A stretch of 6,575 bases of DNA, taken from positions 1 to 6,575 of the forward strand of contig QHXE01000306.1 of assembly GCA_003222835.1 (NCBI GenBank), in the 5' to 3' direction. The position numbers were made by a program, and so were the translations under genes. Below the pieces are notes generated by a model. The model searched no databases. It saw only the letters and a program-made list of their open reading frames with translations, and was not told the origin of the DNA. Positions 1 to 6,185 of this stretch are shown one piece after another. Within the stretch, counting starts at the first letter, position 1. Each line of letters opens with the position of its first letter. This stretch comes from Acidobacteriota bacterium. Lineage in GTDB: Bacteria; Acidobacteriota; Blastocatellia; Pyrinomonadales; Pyrinomonadaceae.

Positions 1-1388
1 ATCGGCAAGTTGTATTTGACTGCCGTGAGGAACTCGCCCATCAACATGGTGAAGCCGCCGTCGCCGACGAAGGCAATCGATTGGCGTTCAGGAAACGCAA
101 GCTTTGCCGCAATCGCGTAAGGCAACCCCGGCGCCATCGTCGCCAGATTTCCCGAGCAACTGAACTTCTGTGTGCCGCGCATTTTGAAATGGCGCGCGAT
201 CCAGGTCGTGATCGTTCCTGAGTCGGTCGAGATAACCGCGTCGTCTGACGCGAGTTGCGAAAGCTCCCAGGCGACGCGCTGCGGCTTAATTGGCCCATCC
301 CCGTTAGCGGTGCCCTGATTGGCCATAAGCTTCCACCAATCCTTCATGCCCTTCTGCGCCTTATCGAGAAGCTTGTGCTTACGCTTGCGTTTGATTAATG
401 ATGAAAGCGCCGCGGTCGTCGCTTTCGCATCGCCAACCAATCCCGCATCGACTGGAAAACGCAAACCAATGCGATCGGCCTTGTCATCGATCTGTACACC
501 TTTCGCGGCGCCGGGTTTTGGCAAGTACTCCATATATGGAAAAGACGAGCCGATGATCAGCAGCGCGTCGCATTCTTCCATTGCCTCGACCGATGGCGTC
601 GTGCCAAGCAACCCCAAACCACCAGTGCATAGCGGATGATCGTCCGGCACTACCTCTTTACCAAGCAAAGCTTTCACAATCGGCGCGCCCAATTTTTCGG
701 CAATCTCGATTACTTCCGCGCCCGCGCCGCGTGCTCCCTGACCCACCAATACCACCGGCTTTTTTGCTTCGTTGAGAATGGCGGCGGCCGCTTTCAATTC
801 CTTTTCAGTGGGCACTAGGCACGGCGGCGTCCATCGACTCGTCGTCGAGCCATTCACTTTGTGCATCGACTTTTTCCGAGAAAGCTCATATTCCTGATAA
901 TCAACCGGAAAAGTTATGTGGGCAACGCCGCGATGATTCAGTGCATGGCGGCAAGCTTCGTCGACGAGCATCTCGACTTGATTCGGATTGATGACTTCCT
1001 GATTGTAGACAGCCACGTCGTCGAACAACCGCGCCATATTTACTTCCTGTTGGAAGTTACTGCCTTTAAGATCGGAGTACGTCTGGCCGGTGAGCGCCAG
1101 CACAGGAGCTTGATCAAGTTTCGCGTCGTACAGGCCATTGAGTAAATGAATGCCTCCTGGACCTGAAGTCGCCAGGCAACAGCCAAGCTTGCCGGTGTAC
1201 TTCGCATACGCGCACGCCATGAACGCAGCGGCTTCTTCGTGACGCACTTGAATGAAGCGCACGTTGTCCTGCCGCGTGCGCAGCGCTTCCATGATCCCGT
1301 TAATGCCGTCGCCCGGCAAACCGAAGACAGTATCAACGCCCCAATCGATGATGTTTTCAACTAGAATGTCGGCAGCTGTTTCCGCCAT
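1..1388 (-). CDS. Thiamine-pyrophosphate enzyme, pyruvate oxidase / pyruvate:quinone dehydrogenase-like (C-terminus cut by window edge)
   Basis: The reading frame is open from ATG at 1388 to the window edge, giving 462 residues of a family usually near 570-600, so the C-terminus is missing. Seen: an N-terminal TPP pyrimidine-binding domain (about 1-170) with FGLPGDGING at 22-31; RHEEAAAF at 49-56, where E51 aligns with the glutamate that activates TPP (E50 in E. coli PoxB); and TSGPGGIHLLNGLYDAK at 74-90. A central domain (about 190-335) contains VVLVGQGARGAG. The C-terminal PP domain starts near 365 and contains GDGG at 442-445, the start of the GDG...NN cofactor/Mg motif; the NN half lies beyond the edge. 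Known of the family: members decarboxylate pyruvate or a related 2-oxoacid, and many carry FAD and pass electrons to quinone or oxygen. Inference: a cytosolic or membrane-peripheral pyruvate oxidase-like enzyme. Acetolactate synthase or another 2-oxoacid decarboxylase is possible but less likely given the N-terminal motif. A strong ribosome binding site supports this start. Confidence 0.9.
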   Translation of the reverse strand, partial: MAETAADILVENIIDWGVDTVFGLPGDGINGIMEALRTRQDNVRFIQVRHEEAAAFMACAYAKYTGKLGCCLATSGPGGIHLLNGLYDAKLDQAPVLALTGQTYSDLKGSNFQQEVNMARLFDDVAVYNQEVINPNQVEMLVDEACRHALNHRGVAHITFPVDYQEYELSRKKSMHKVNGSTTSRWTPPCLVPTEKELKAAAAILNEAKKPVVLVGQGARGAGAEVIEIAEKLGAPIVKALLGKEVVPDDHPLCTGGLGLLGTTPSVEAMEECDALLIIGSSFPYMEYLPKPGAAKGVQIDDKADRIGLRFPVDAGLVGDAKATTAALSSLIKRKRKHKLLDKAQKGMKDWWKLMANQGTANGDGPIKPQRVAWELSQLASDDAVISTDSGTITTWIARHFKMRGTQKFSCSGNLATMAPGLPYAIAAKLAFPERQSIAFVGDGGFTMLMGEFLTAVKYNLP

Positions 1389-1394
1389 AAAAGA

Positions 1395-1401
1395 CCTCTC
1401 C
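1395..1401 (-). promoter_or_regulatory. Ribosome binding site of the TPP enzyme gene
   Basis: On the minus strand GGAGAGG stands six bases (TCTTTT) before the ATG at 1388. The match and spacing fix the start of the TPP enzyme gene and make it independent of translation of the small gene upstream. Confidence 0.7.
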
Positions 1402-1469
1402 GATCTATCACCACTAGAACTGATGGCTACTCGCTACACTAGCTGCGGGCTCTGAAGGAAAATTTCAAC

Positions 1470-1700
1470 TCAGGTGCGAGATCGTTTCTTCTTTTCGACG
1501 CTCTTCTCGATGTTCTCGTCAGGGACCAGTTCATCGAGGCGCGAACGTCCGGGCGCGGTAACTTCCTGTTGGTTGTAATATCCACCCGGCGCAAATTGCC
1601 CAGATTCGCCGATGTCCAGCGATCTCTCTTCCTTCCTCACCGGGTCAGCGGTCGAAGGCTCCCAGCCCTCTTCGTCTTTGCGTACTTTTGCTTCTTTCAT
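1470..1700 (-). CDS. Small highly charged hypothetical protein (76 aa)
   Basis: I do not recognise a family. The 76-residue product is rich in Glu, Asp, Lys and Arg and has no membrane segment, signal peptide or cysteine. It looks largely unstructured: a charged start (MKEAKVRKDEEGWEPS), a middle with GESGQFAPGGYYNQQEV at about 31-47, and a basic tail (EKKKRSRT). The gene is supported by an almost ideal Shine-Dalgarno sequence (AGGGAGGG, four bases before ATG) and by its position on the same strand 81 bases upstream of the TPP enzyme, so both may share a transcript. Overlapping frames on the other strand lack a comparable start. A stress-associated hydrophilic protein or a small binding partner would fit the composition, but no function can be claimed. 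Confidence 0.6.
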   Translation of the reverse strand: MKEAKVRKDEEGWEPSTADPVRKEERSLDIGESGQFAPGGYYNQQEVTAPGRSRLDELVPDENIEKSVEKKKRSRT

Positions 1701-1704
1701 GGTG

Positions 1705-1712
1705 CCCTCCCT
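1705..1712 (-). promoter_or_regulatory. Strong ribosome binding site of the small charged protein
   Basis: Minus-strand AGGGAGGG is followed by CACC and then ATG at 1700. The long purine match to the 16S rRNA tail is the main evidence that this short frame is translated, and probably at a high rate. Confidence 0.65.
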
Positions 1713-1859
1713 TGATCAACCCATATGCAAGGAGAGGGCCGCTGGGGAACAAGACATGTATGCGGAAGACCTCGCTGGAAGAGCAAAAGCTAGAAGCGTA
1801 GTGAACCGCGACAGCAGTGTTCGATAATGCGTAACGCTGCTAGCTCTCATACCAACCTG

Positions 1860-1901
1860 TTTTTAGTAGATGCAAACGCCAGCAAAGGGTTCCACTAAAA
1901 A
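1860..1901. repeat. Imperfect inverted repeat, 8-bp perfect AT-rich arms
   Basis: TTTTTAGT at 1860-1867 is matched exactly by its reverse complement ACTAAAAA at 1894-1901. After one mismatch the pairing continues for two more bases (GA at 1869-1870 with TC at 1891-1892), leaving a loop of about 20 bases. The arms are AT-rich, so this is not a typical intrinsic terminator, although each strand ends in a run of the same base. It lies in the presumed 5' region of the small charged protein gene. A regulatory structure, a binding site or a remnant of a small mobile element are all possible. Confidence 0.4.
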
Positions 1902-1904
1902 GAT

Positions 1905-1919
1905 TGCCAGGTATTGGCA
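1905..1919. promoter_or_regulatory. Candidate operator TGCCA-N5-TGGCA
   Basis: A perfect 5-bp dyad, TGCCA, GGTAT, TGGCA, sits four bases after the larger inverted repeat. The shape is typical of a dimeric repressor or activator site, but a 5-bp dyad also arises by chance. No regulator gene lies next to it in this window. Confidence 0.2.
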
Positions 1920-2046
1920 TGGTTGCGGTGGAAGCATCATCTCAGATCTCATTTCTCAATAGCTAACAAAGGAAGTGCGGCAGTGGCAACCATTCAACAA
2001 TTTTGACTTCCTCGCGCACCTGCATCTTGCATCACAAAGACGCAAT

Positions 2047-3012
2047 TTAGTTACGGAAATCCTGTGTCACCATCAAACCATGTATGCCGCCGTCCATGAT
2101 GCCGATGCCCACACGCCCGAAGTCTCGCTGCAAGATGTTGGCGCGATGTCCGGGCGAGCGCATTAGACCCGTGTGCGCGATTTGCAGGGTTGGAGCGAGA
2201 GCGAGGTTTTCTCCGGCGGTGAGAAATCGCACGTTCGCTTCCCGCATGCGCTCGAAAGGATCGCGGCCCTCGGGCGTAACGTGCGCGAAATAGCCGCGCG
2301 CAAACATATCAGTTGAGTGCTGACGTGCGACTTGTGCGAGCTCCGGGTCAGGTGCAAGCGGTCGCAATCCCGCCGCGGCTCTTTCCTCGTTAACCAATTC
2401 CAGCATCTTGGCTTCTAACTCCGGTCTGGGACGCGGCGCCACGACTCTGTAAGAAAGCGAAACTCGCTCGTTTGATTCAGGTCGGACAGTGAGGAGATTT
2501 AGCGTTTCGGCGATGGCCTCGCCGAAAACTGGATGCAGCAAGGCTTCGAGACGCTCGGTGTAGACTGCGAGACGGTTGACGGTAGCACTCGCGCGGGCGC
2601 GCTCGCGCAAGCCTTCATTCAGCGGGATTGCCAGGAGCAGCGCCGAGGCGATTGCCGCCGTAATCAATCCATTTGCGAATCCCGGAATAATGCCGAGCAA
2701 TCGATTCGGTAGTCGGTGGTGAATCTCTTTTGGTAATCGTTTCAGAAGCGCATTGCCGAGAAGATGAATTGCCACGCCCACGATGACGGCAATTAAGATG
2801 AAGGCAAGCGGCCGATTCCAGATTTGTGGCGACGATTGAACATAGACGGCGAGCCAGCGTGCGACCGGCTGATAAAAACGCAGGCCTGCCAGCAGACTTA
2901 AGACCCAGCCGGCCAGATCAAGCACTCCGAGGATGAAACCACGGCGGTAGCCACCGAGCACGCTCAAGAGCACGAGCACCAGGAGAAGGATGTCGATTAC
3001 ATTGAAAGCCAT
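2047..3012 (-). CDS. CvpA-type membrane domain fused to a CAP/SCP (YkwD-like) domain
   Basis: The product has 321 residues from ATG at 3012. The first about 130 residues look like CvpA: four hydrophobic segments at roughly 4-21, 27-45, 68-90 and 105-130, the GYRRGFI loop at 21-27 after segment one, and NRLLGIIPGFANGL at 103-116. A linker of about 60 residues leads to a CAP domain (about 198-319). This contains LVNEERAAAGLRPL at 206-219, QHSTDM with H232, GYFAHVTPEGRDPFERM at 240-256, AGENLA with E268, SPGHRANIL with H289, and GIGIMDGG, so the His/Glu pocket residues of the family are present. Known: MarP of mycobacteria has a CvpA-like membrane part fused to a periplasmic protease. Inference: an inner-membrane anchor holding a periplasmic CAP domain, perhaps acting at the cell wall or in stress sensing. 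A TTG at 3054 would add 14 residues but has no ribosome binding site. The ATG opens directly onto the first membrane segment, though its own Shine-Dalgarno is weak. The gene lies 59 bases behind the PQQ-like gene and is probably co-transcribed with it. Confidence 0.85.
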   Translation of the reverse strand: MAFNVIDILLLVLVLLSVLGGYRRGFILGVLDLAGWVLSLLAGLRFYQPVARWLAVYVQSSPQIWNRPLAFILIAVIVGVAIHLLGNALLKRLPKEIHHRLPNRLLGIIPGFANGLITAAIASALLLAIPLNEGLRERARASATVNRLAVYTERLEALLHPVFGEAIAETLNLLTVRPESNERVSLSYRVVAPRPRPELEAKMLELVNEERAAAGLRPLAPDPELAQVARQHSTDMFARGYFAHVTPEGRDPFERMREANVRFLTAGENLALAPTLQIAHTGLMRSPGHRANILQRDFGRVGIGIMDGGIHGLMVTQDFRN

Positions 3013-3071
3013 TCGTTCGTTCAAATGCCCGGGAAGGTTCGTCGCTGATCTCAAATCAAAAGCGAGCCGTG

Positions 3072-4196
3072 TTAGTGCAACGCATAGAGATTTCCGTCAT
3101 CACTTCCAAAATAGATCATCCCACTGGCGACAGCCGGAGAAGACCTCATCCAACCAAAAGGCGCATTGAATTTCCACCGCCTCTTTCCAGTCTCTACATT
3201 GACTGCGTAAAGATGACCATCGGCGCAACCGAAGTACGCAATGCCATACGTGATAGATGCCGATGAGATGATCGGGCCGCGCGTCTTAACACGCCATGTT
3301 TCTTGTCCAGTCTCAGCGTCCAGCGCATAGAACTTTCCGTCATCGCCCCCAAAATAAACCGTCTGATTTTGTATGGCCGGAGATGATCTGAGTCGCTCGT
3401 TCGTTTTGAACCTCCATCGTTCCAGGCCCGACTTCGTATCGACCGCATAGAAGATTCCATCCATGCTGCCAAAATAAACCGTGCCCTCAACGACGGCAGG
3501 TGAAGAGAGGATTCTGTACCCTGTTTTGAATCTCCACTTCTCGCGTCCGGTCGCCATATCTACGGCATATAGATAAGCATCCCAGCAGCCGAAATAAATA
3601 GTGCCCTCAGATATCGCCGCAGAAGACAGAATCCAACTATTGGCTTTGAACCTCCAAAGTAGTTTTCCGGTTGCGGCATCAACTGCATAAAAGTATGTAT
3701 CTGCGCTGCCAAAATAAACAACGCCATCGCTCACCGCCGGCGACGAATAGACCCTGTATCCAGTCTTAAAACTCCAGCGTTGCTTACCTGTCTGCGCATC
3801 TATGGAATACAGGTAGCCGTCGTGGCTTCCAACATATACTGCTCCGTCCGCGACGGCCGGCGAGGAATACACGACATCGCCTGTCTTGAACTTCCACTTG
3901 AGTTCTCCGGTCAGCGCATTCAGCGCATAAAGATAGCCGTCGTCGCTACCGAAATAGATGGTATCGCCCGAAACGGTGGGCGAGGAAAACCAGGCTTCTA
4001 TGACACGTTCAGTCTTGAACTTCCATTTAACTCCGTGCAGTCGCTGAATGCCTTGTGTCTTATAAACACCCGTACGCTCCAGGTTCGCTCGAAACATAGC
4101 CTCCGCTGATACTGCGCCGTAAGACACGGGCGACAGTATTAAATAAACAGTGTCGAATAGAATCAGCAGAATAGCGCTTCCGATAACTCTCTTCAT
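3072..4196 (-). CDS. Secreted PQQ-like eight-bladed beta-propeller protein
   Basis: The product has 374 residues: a positively charged start and a hydrophobic stretch at about 4-27 (signal peptide, possible cleavage near SYG-A), the motif MFRANLERTGVY at 34-45, then eight propeller units to the end. The SSPAV-type motif begins at 71, 111, 151, 191, 231, 271, 311 and 352, an exact 40-residue step with one extra residue before the last unit. Each unit reads YFGSxDGxLYAVDxxTGxxxWRFKT. The first W-K-F-K-T strand (58-61) comes before unit one and the last unit lacks it, so the ends should close the ring as the shared eighth blade. No CxxCH heme motif or clear alcohol-dehydrogenase active site is seen, so this is probably a scaffold or binding protein of the BamB/PQQ-repeat type in the periplasm or outside, not a quinoprotein enzyme. 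An in-frame stop at 4218-4220 bounds the start. The ATG lacks a clear Shine-Dalgarno. Confidence 0.88.
   Translation of the reverse strand: MKRVIGSAILLILFDTVYLILSPVSYGAVSAEAMFRANLERTGVYKTQGIQRLHGVKWKFKTERVIEAWFSSPTVSGDTIYFGSDDGYLYALNALTGELKWKFKTGDVVYSSPAVADGAVYVGSHDGYLYSIDAQTGKQRWSFKTGYRVYSSPAVSDGVVYFGSADTYFYAVDAATGKLLWRFKANSWILSSAAISEGTIYFGCWDAYLYAVDMATGREKWRFKTGYRILSSPAVVEGTVYFGSMDGIFYAVDTKSGLERWRFKTNERLRSSPAIQNQTVYFGGDDGKFYALDAETGQETWRVKTRGPIISSASITYGIAYFGCADGHLYAVNVETGKRRWKFNAPFGWMRSSPAVASGMIYFGSDDGNLYALH
3075..4001 (-). repeat. 120-bp tandem coding repeat, eight units (PQQ-like propeller blades)
   Basis: The coding DNA repeats with a 120-base period. For example, AAAATAAACC recurs at 3351-3360 and 3471-3480, and close variants follow at 3591, 3711 and 3951. 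The last unit at 3075 is about 29 codons because the first strand of the ring is supplied by the N-terminus. The units have drifted in base sequence but keep length almost perfectly, which suggests growth by in-frame duplication of whole blades. Confidence 0.75.
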
Positions 4197-4283
4197 AGCG
4201 GTTGTGATAAGTTTATCCTAACCCCTACTGAAATTTCCCAGAGCTAGCGCGACGGCCAGATCTTCGCGCTGAAGGAGAATGCG
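4197..4283. promoter_or_regulatory. Divergent intergenic spacer between the two propeller genes
   Basis: Eighty-seven bases separate the start codons of the leftward PQQ-like gene and the rightward Kelch gene, so both promoters must lie here or run into the coding ends. A small dyad, GATAA-GT-TTATC at 4206-4217, is next to the PQQ-like start. I could not assign reliable -35/-10 boxes for either direction. The arrangement would allow shared control of the two genes. Confidence 0.4.
4272..4277 (+). promoter_or_regulatory. Ribosome binding site of the Kelch gene
   Basis: AAGGAG is followed by a six-base spacer (AATGCG) and ATG at 4284. An earlier ATG at 4279 is out of frame and only one base after the site, so 4284 is the supported start. 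Confidence 0.7.
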
Positions 4284-5273
4284 ATGCGCGCACTTCAATC
4301 ATTAATCATTCTTTTCCTTTGCGCCGGATTTGTATTTACTCAGCAGCATCGAGTGGGCACCAGCGGGCCGGAGCCGCCACCGTTGCAAGGTCAGGGCCGT
4401 TGGCATTATCGCGCCCCGCTTCCTCATGCGCGTAGCGAAGTAGCAGTGGCTGAAGTGTCCGGCAAAGTGTACGTGATCGGCGGATATGCGGATGGATTCG
4501 TCGATCAGCCGCTCAACGAAGAATACGATCCAACGACCAACACTTGGCGCGGCCGCGCTCCAATGCTGCGCGGTTTGAATCATGTCGGCGCGCTGGGGCT
4601 TAACGGAAAACTTTACTGCATCGGCGGGTTCATCGAGCAGAATCATTCCGCCGTGACTGACGTGAGCGTTTACGATCCGGTAACTGATAAGTGGCAGAGA
4701 CTTGCGCCGCTGCCCGTGCCGCTCGGTTCAGTTTCCGTTGCCGTTCTGGATGGGAAGATTCATGCAGTCGGCGGACACGATCGCGAGAGCGTCGGCACTC
4801 ACCGTGTTTATGATCCGGCCGCGAATAGCTGGAGCGAACTGGCGCCACTGCCTAATCCCAGAGATCACATGGGTCTGGTCGTGATTGGCGGCAAGCTCTA
4901 TGCGGTCGGCGGCAGATTGAATACATTTGAATACAACACCAATGAATTGGACGTTTACGATCCGGCAACGAATTCGTGGAAGTTGCTGAAGCCTATGCCG
5001 ACGGCGCGCAGCGGAATGGCGGTCGCCGTTCTGGATGAAAAGATTTTTGCGTTCGGCGGCGAGCGGCTTGGAGGTACGTTCAATCAGAGTGAGGTTTACG
5101 ATCCGGCAACGAATACATGGGCAGTGCTTACCCCGATGCCGATGTCAGTTCACGGAACCGGTGCTGTAACGATGGGCGGAACGATTTACATTCCCGCTGG
5201 CGGCACTCTGAACGGCGGAACGGCACAAACCAACGGCAATCAGGCTTTCACGTTGAGGGAGGCGAGTTCTTAA
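4284..5273 (+). CDS. Secreted Kelch-repeat six-bladed beta-propeller protein
   Basis: The product has 329 residues. It begins with a short hydrophobic signal sequence (about 5-19; LFLC is not a proper lipobox because Leu precedes Cys), then a Pro/Gly-rich linker (24-38) and six Kelch units. The diagnostic Gly-Gly pairs lie at 66-67, 114-115, 163-164, 209-210, 258-259 and 306-307. YDPxTNxW-type motifs lie at 81, 130, 176, 225 and 272. The sixth unit has no YDP/W part, while an extra WHYRAPLPHAR stands at 40-50, so the N-terminus should complete the last blade. Bacterial Kelch propellers of this form are usually periplasmic or secreted binding modules, and some (YjhT/NanM-like) are sialic acid mutarotases. 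I see nothing that specifically identifies NanM activity, so the ligand is unknown. The gene diverges from the PQQ-like propeller gene. Start chosen from the good Shine-Dalgarno. Confidence 0.88.
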   Translation: MRALQSLIILFLCAGFVFTQQHRVGTSGPEPPPLQGQGRWHYRAPLPHARSEVAVAEVSGKVYVIGGYADGFVDQPLNEEYDPTTNTWRGRAPMLRGLNHVGALGLNGKLYCIGGFIEQNHSAVTDVSVYDPVTDKWQRLAPLPVPLGSVSVAVLDGKIHAVGGHDRESVGTHRVYDPAANSWSELAPLPNPRDHMGLVVIGGKLYAVGGRLNTFEYNTNELDVYDPATNSWKLLKPMPTARSGMAVAVLDEKIFAFGGERLGGTFNQSEVYDPATNTWAVLTPMPMSVHGTGAVTMGGTIYIPAGGTLNGGTAQTNGNQAFTLREASS

Positions 5274-5423
5274 GGCCAACGCTCGCTCCTTGCCAGTTGG
5301 ATAATCAGAATAAAGCTCTCAGCTCGCTGCTGCCTGCGCTTCTCTGACAAGGCGTTTTCCAGCTTGCTCATCTGCTGCCAAACAATACACCTCACCCATG
5401 CCAGCGGTTCTCTTATGCGGCGT
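5274..5423. other. Convergent intergenic spacer
   Basis: This 150-base gap lies between the Kelch stop and the stop of the leftward TPR gene, so it should hold transcript ends from both sides. I see only weak candidates: CCAAC/GTTGG (5276-5280 with 5296-5300, no T run) and a five-pair bulged hairpin at 5337-5354 followed by TTTT. Neither is good enough to call a terminator. Confidence 0.4.
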
Positions 5424-6185
5424 TTACTGCGGCAGTCCTACGCGCTTCACGAGATCGGCAAAGCGCGGGTCGGGGCGGAGGCTGTCGAGTCGGGGATCGC
5501 GGTTGAGATAAACCAGCAAGTCAGAGCGTTCCTTGTAGGCATTTTCCAGCCACTCGAACGCCAAGTCCTTCTCTCCCAGGCCCGCATAAATTAGGGCAAT
5601 ATAATACGATGATACATACCGTTGCTTTGATAACTGCTTCAATTCATCGATTACCTTCTTCGCCTCTCCTCCCTTTCCTGAAGCTGCATAGGCATATCCT
5701 ATGTCCGCGTCAACCGCCACAATCTGCTGGAGAAGATTTTTCGCCTTTCGTAATTCCGTTTCGGCCTCTGCGTACATTCCCTTTTGCGCATAGGCTTGCC
5801 CCAGATACCAGTGCGTCAGACCATAGTTAGGGTCCATCTCAAGCGTCTTTCTGAATTGCTCTATCGCCAGGTCGTACTGGTGTGCGTAGATGTAATGCCA
5901 TCCCAGGTGAAGGTTCATAACCATATCGAGCTGATCAAGCTCCAAGGCGCGTTTGCTCTCAGCTAACGATTCTTCAGGCCGACTCATTGCCATCAAATAA
6001 TGTGAATACCAGTGGTGAGCGTTCGCATAGTTCGGGTCTAATTCAATAGCTCGCTTGAATTCTCTCTCGGCGCCTGCCCAGTCCCAATCGTAATTCAATC
6101 GAATGTAAGCAAGCGAGGTATGTGCTTCAGCAAGCGTGTCATCCATCTCTAAGGCTTTCGTCGCCGCTGCCTTGGCCTTTAGCAA
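5424..6185 (-). CDS. TPR protein, C-terminal part of a frameshifted TolB/FlgO-TPR sensor
   Basis: This frame encodes 253 residues, read from a TTG at 6185 only because no ATG is available before residue 14. The sequence starts in mid-repeat (LKAKAAATKALEMDD). It continues with tetratricopeptide units at about 18-50, 52-84, 86-118, 120-150, 157-187 and 190-222, each with the W/Y-LG-A-Y...A...F/Y-A-L-DP pattern. The end, LLVYLNRDPRLDSLRPDPRFADLVKRVG, is the usual tail of Acidobacteriota-type kinase- or winged-helix-linked TPR proteins. TPR arrays bind protein partners; here they would normally be the sensing or docking arm of a signalling protein. The frame overlaps the end of the upstream half by seven bases and lies one frame away. 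I infer a C-terminal gene fragment, although re-initiation from the TTG could in principle still make the TPR array. Confidence 0.8.
   Translation of the reverse strand: MLKAKAAATKALEMDDTLAEAHTSLAYIRLNYDWDWAGAEREFKRAIELDPNYANAHHWYSHYLMAMSRPEESLAESKRALELDQLDMVMNLHLGWHYIYAHQYDLAIEQFRKTLEMDPNYGLTHWYLGQAYAQKGMYAEAETELRKAKNLLQQIVAVDADIGYAYAASGKGGEAKKVIDELKQLSKQRYVSSYYIALIYAGLGEKDLAFEWLENAYKERSDLLVYLNRDPRLDSLRPDPRFADLVKRVGLPQ

Larger units (their letters stand above)
1701..2046. other. Intergenic region, 346 bases, no supported gene
   Basis: This stretch lies between the stop of the CvpA-CAP gene and the start of the small charged protein gene, both on the minus strand. It should hold the end of one transcript and the promoter of the next. 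I found no convincing -35/-10 pair on the minus strand and no GC-rich hairpin with a T run. The only structure seen is two inverted repeats at 1860-1901 and 1905-1919, listed separately. Short frames of 20-30 codons exist here but have no ribosome binding site. Confidence 0.6.

Noticed and set aside
319..639. 106-codon plus-strand frame
   Set aside because: It lies wholly inside the well-conserved TPP enzyme gene on the other strand and shows no family pattern.
1040..1360. 106-codon minus-strand frame
   Set aside because: It overlaps the TPP enzyme gene in another frame of the same strand; the TPP frame has clear motifs and a ribosome binding site, this one has none.
1827..1952. Short frames in the large spacer: 23 codons at 1827-1898 (plus) and 29 codons at 1863-1952 (minus)
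   Set aside because: Neither has a suitably spaced ribosome binding site, and such lengths are expected by chance.
3013..3054. TTG start that would lengthen the CvpA-CAP protein by 14 residues
   Set aside because: There is no Shine-Dalgarno before the TTG and the added residues are not part of the CvpA pattern; ATG at 3012 opens directly onto the first membrane segment.
4202..4240. TTGTGA with a TACTGA 18 bases later as a sigma-70 promoter for the Kelch gene
   Set aside because: The -10 match is only two of six and the important last T is absent.
4294..4330. Lipoprotein signal in the Kelch protein (Cys13 after LFL)
   Set aside because: The residue before the Cys is Leu where a lipobox needs Gly, Ala or Ser; an ordinary signal peptide is more likely.
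4302..4646. 114-codon minus-strand frame antisense to the Kelch gene
   Set aside because: It is a shadow of the Kelch coding sequence, with no recognisable domain and no start signal.
5337..5358. Hairpin CGCTT...AAGGCG followed by TTTT, possible terminator of the Kelch gene
   Set aside because: The stem has only five pairs with a bulged base and the T run is four long; too weak to call.
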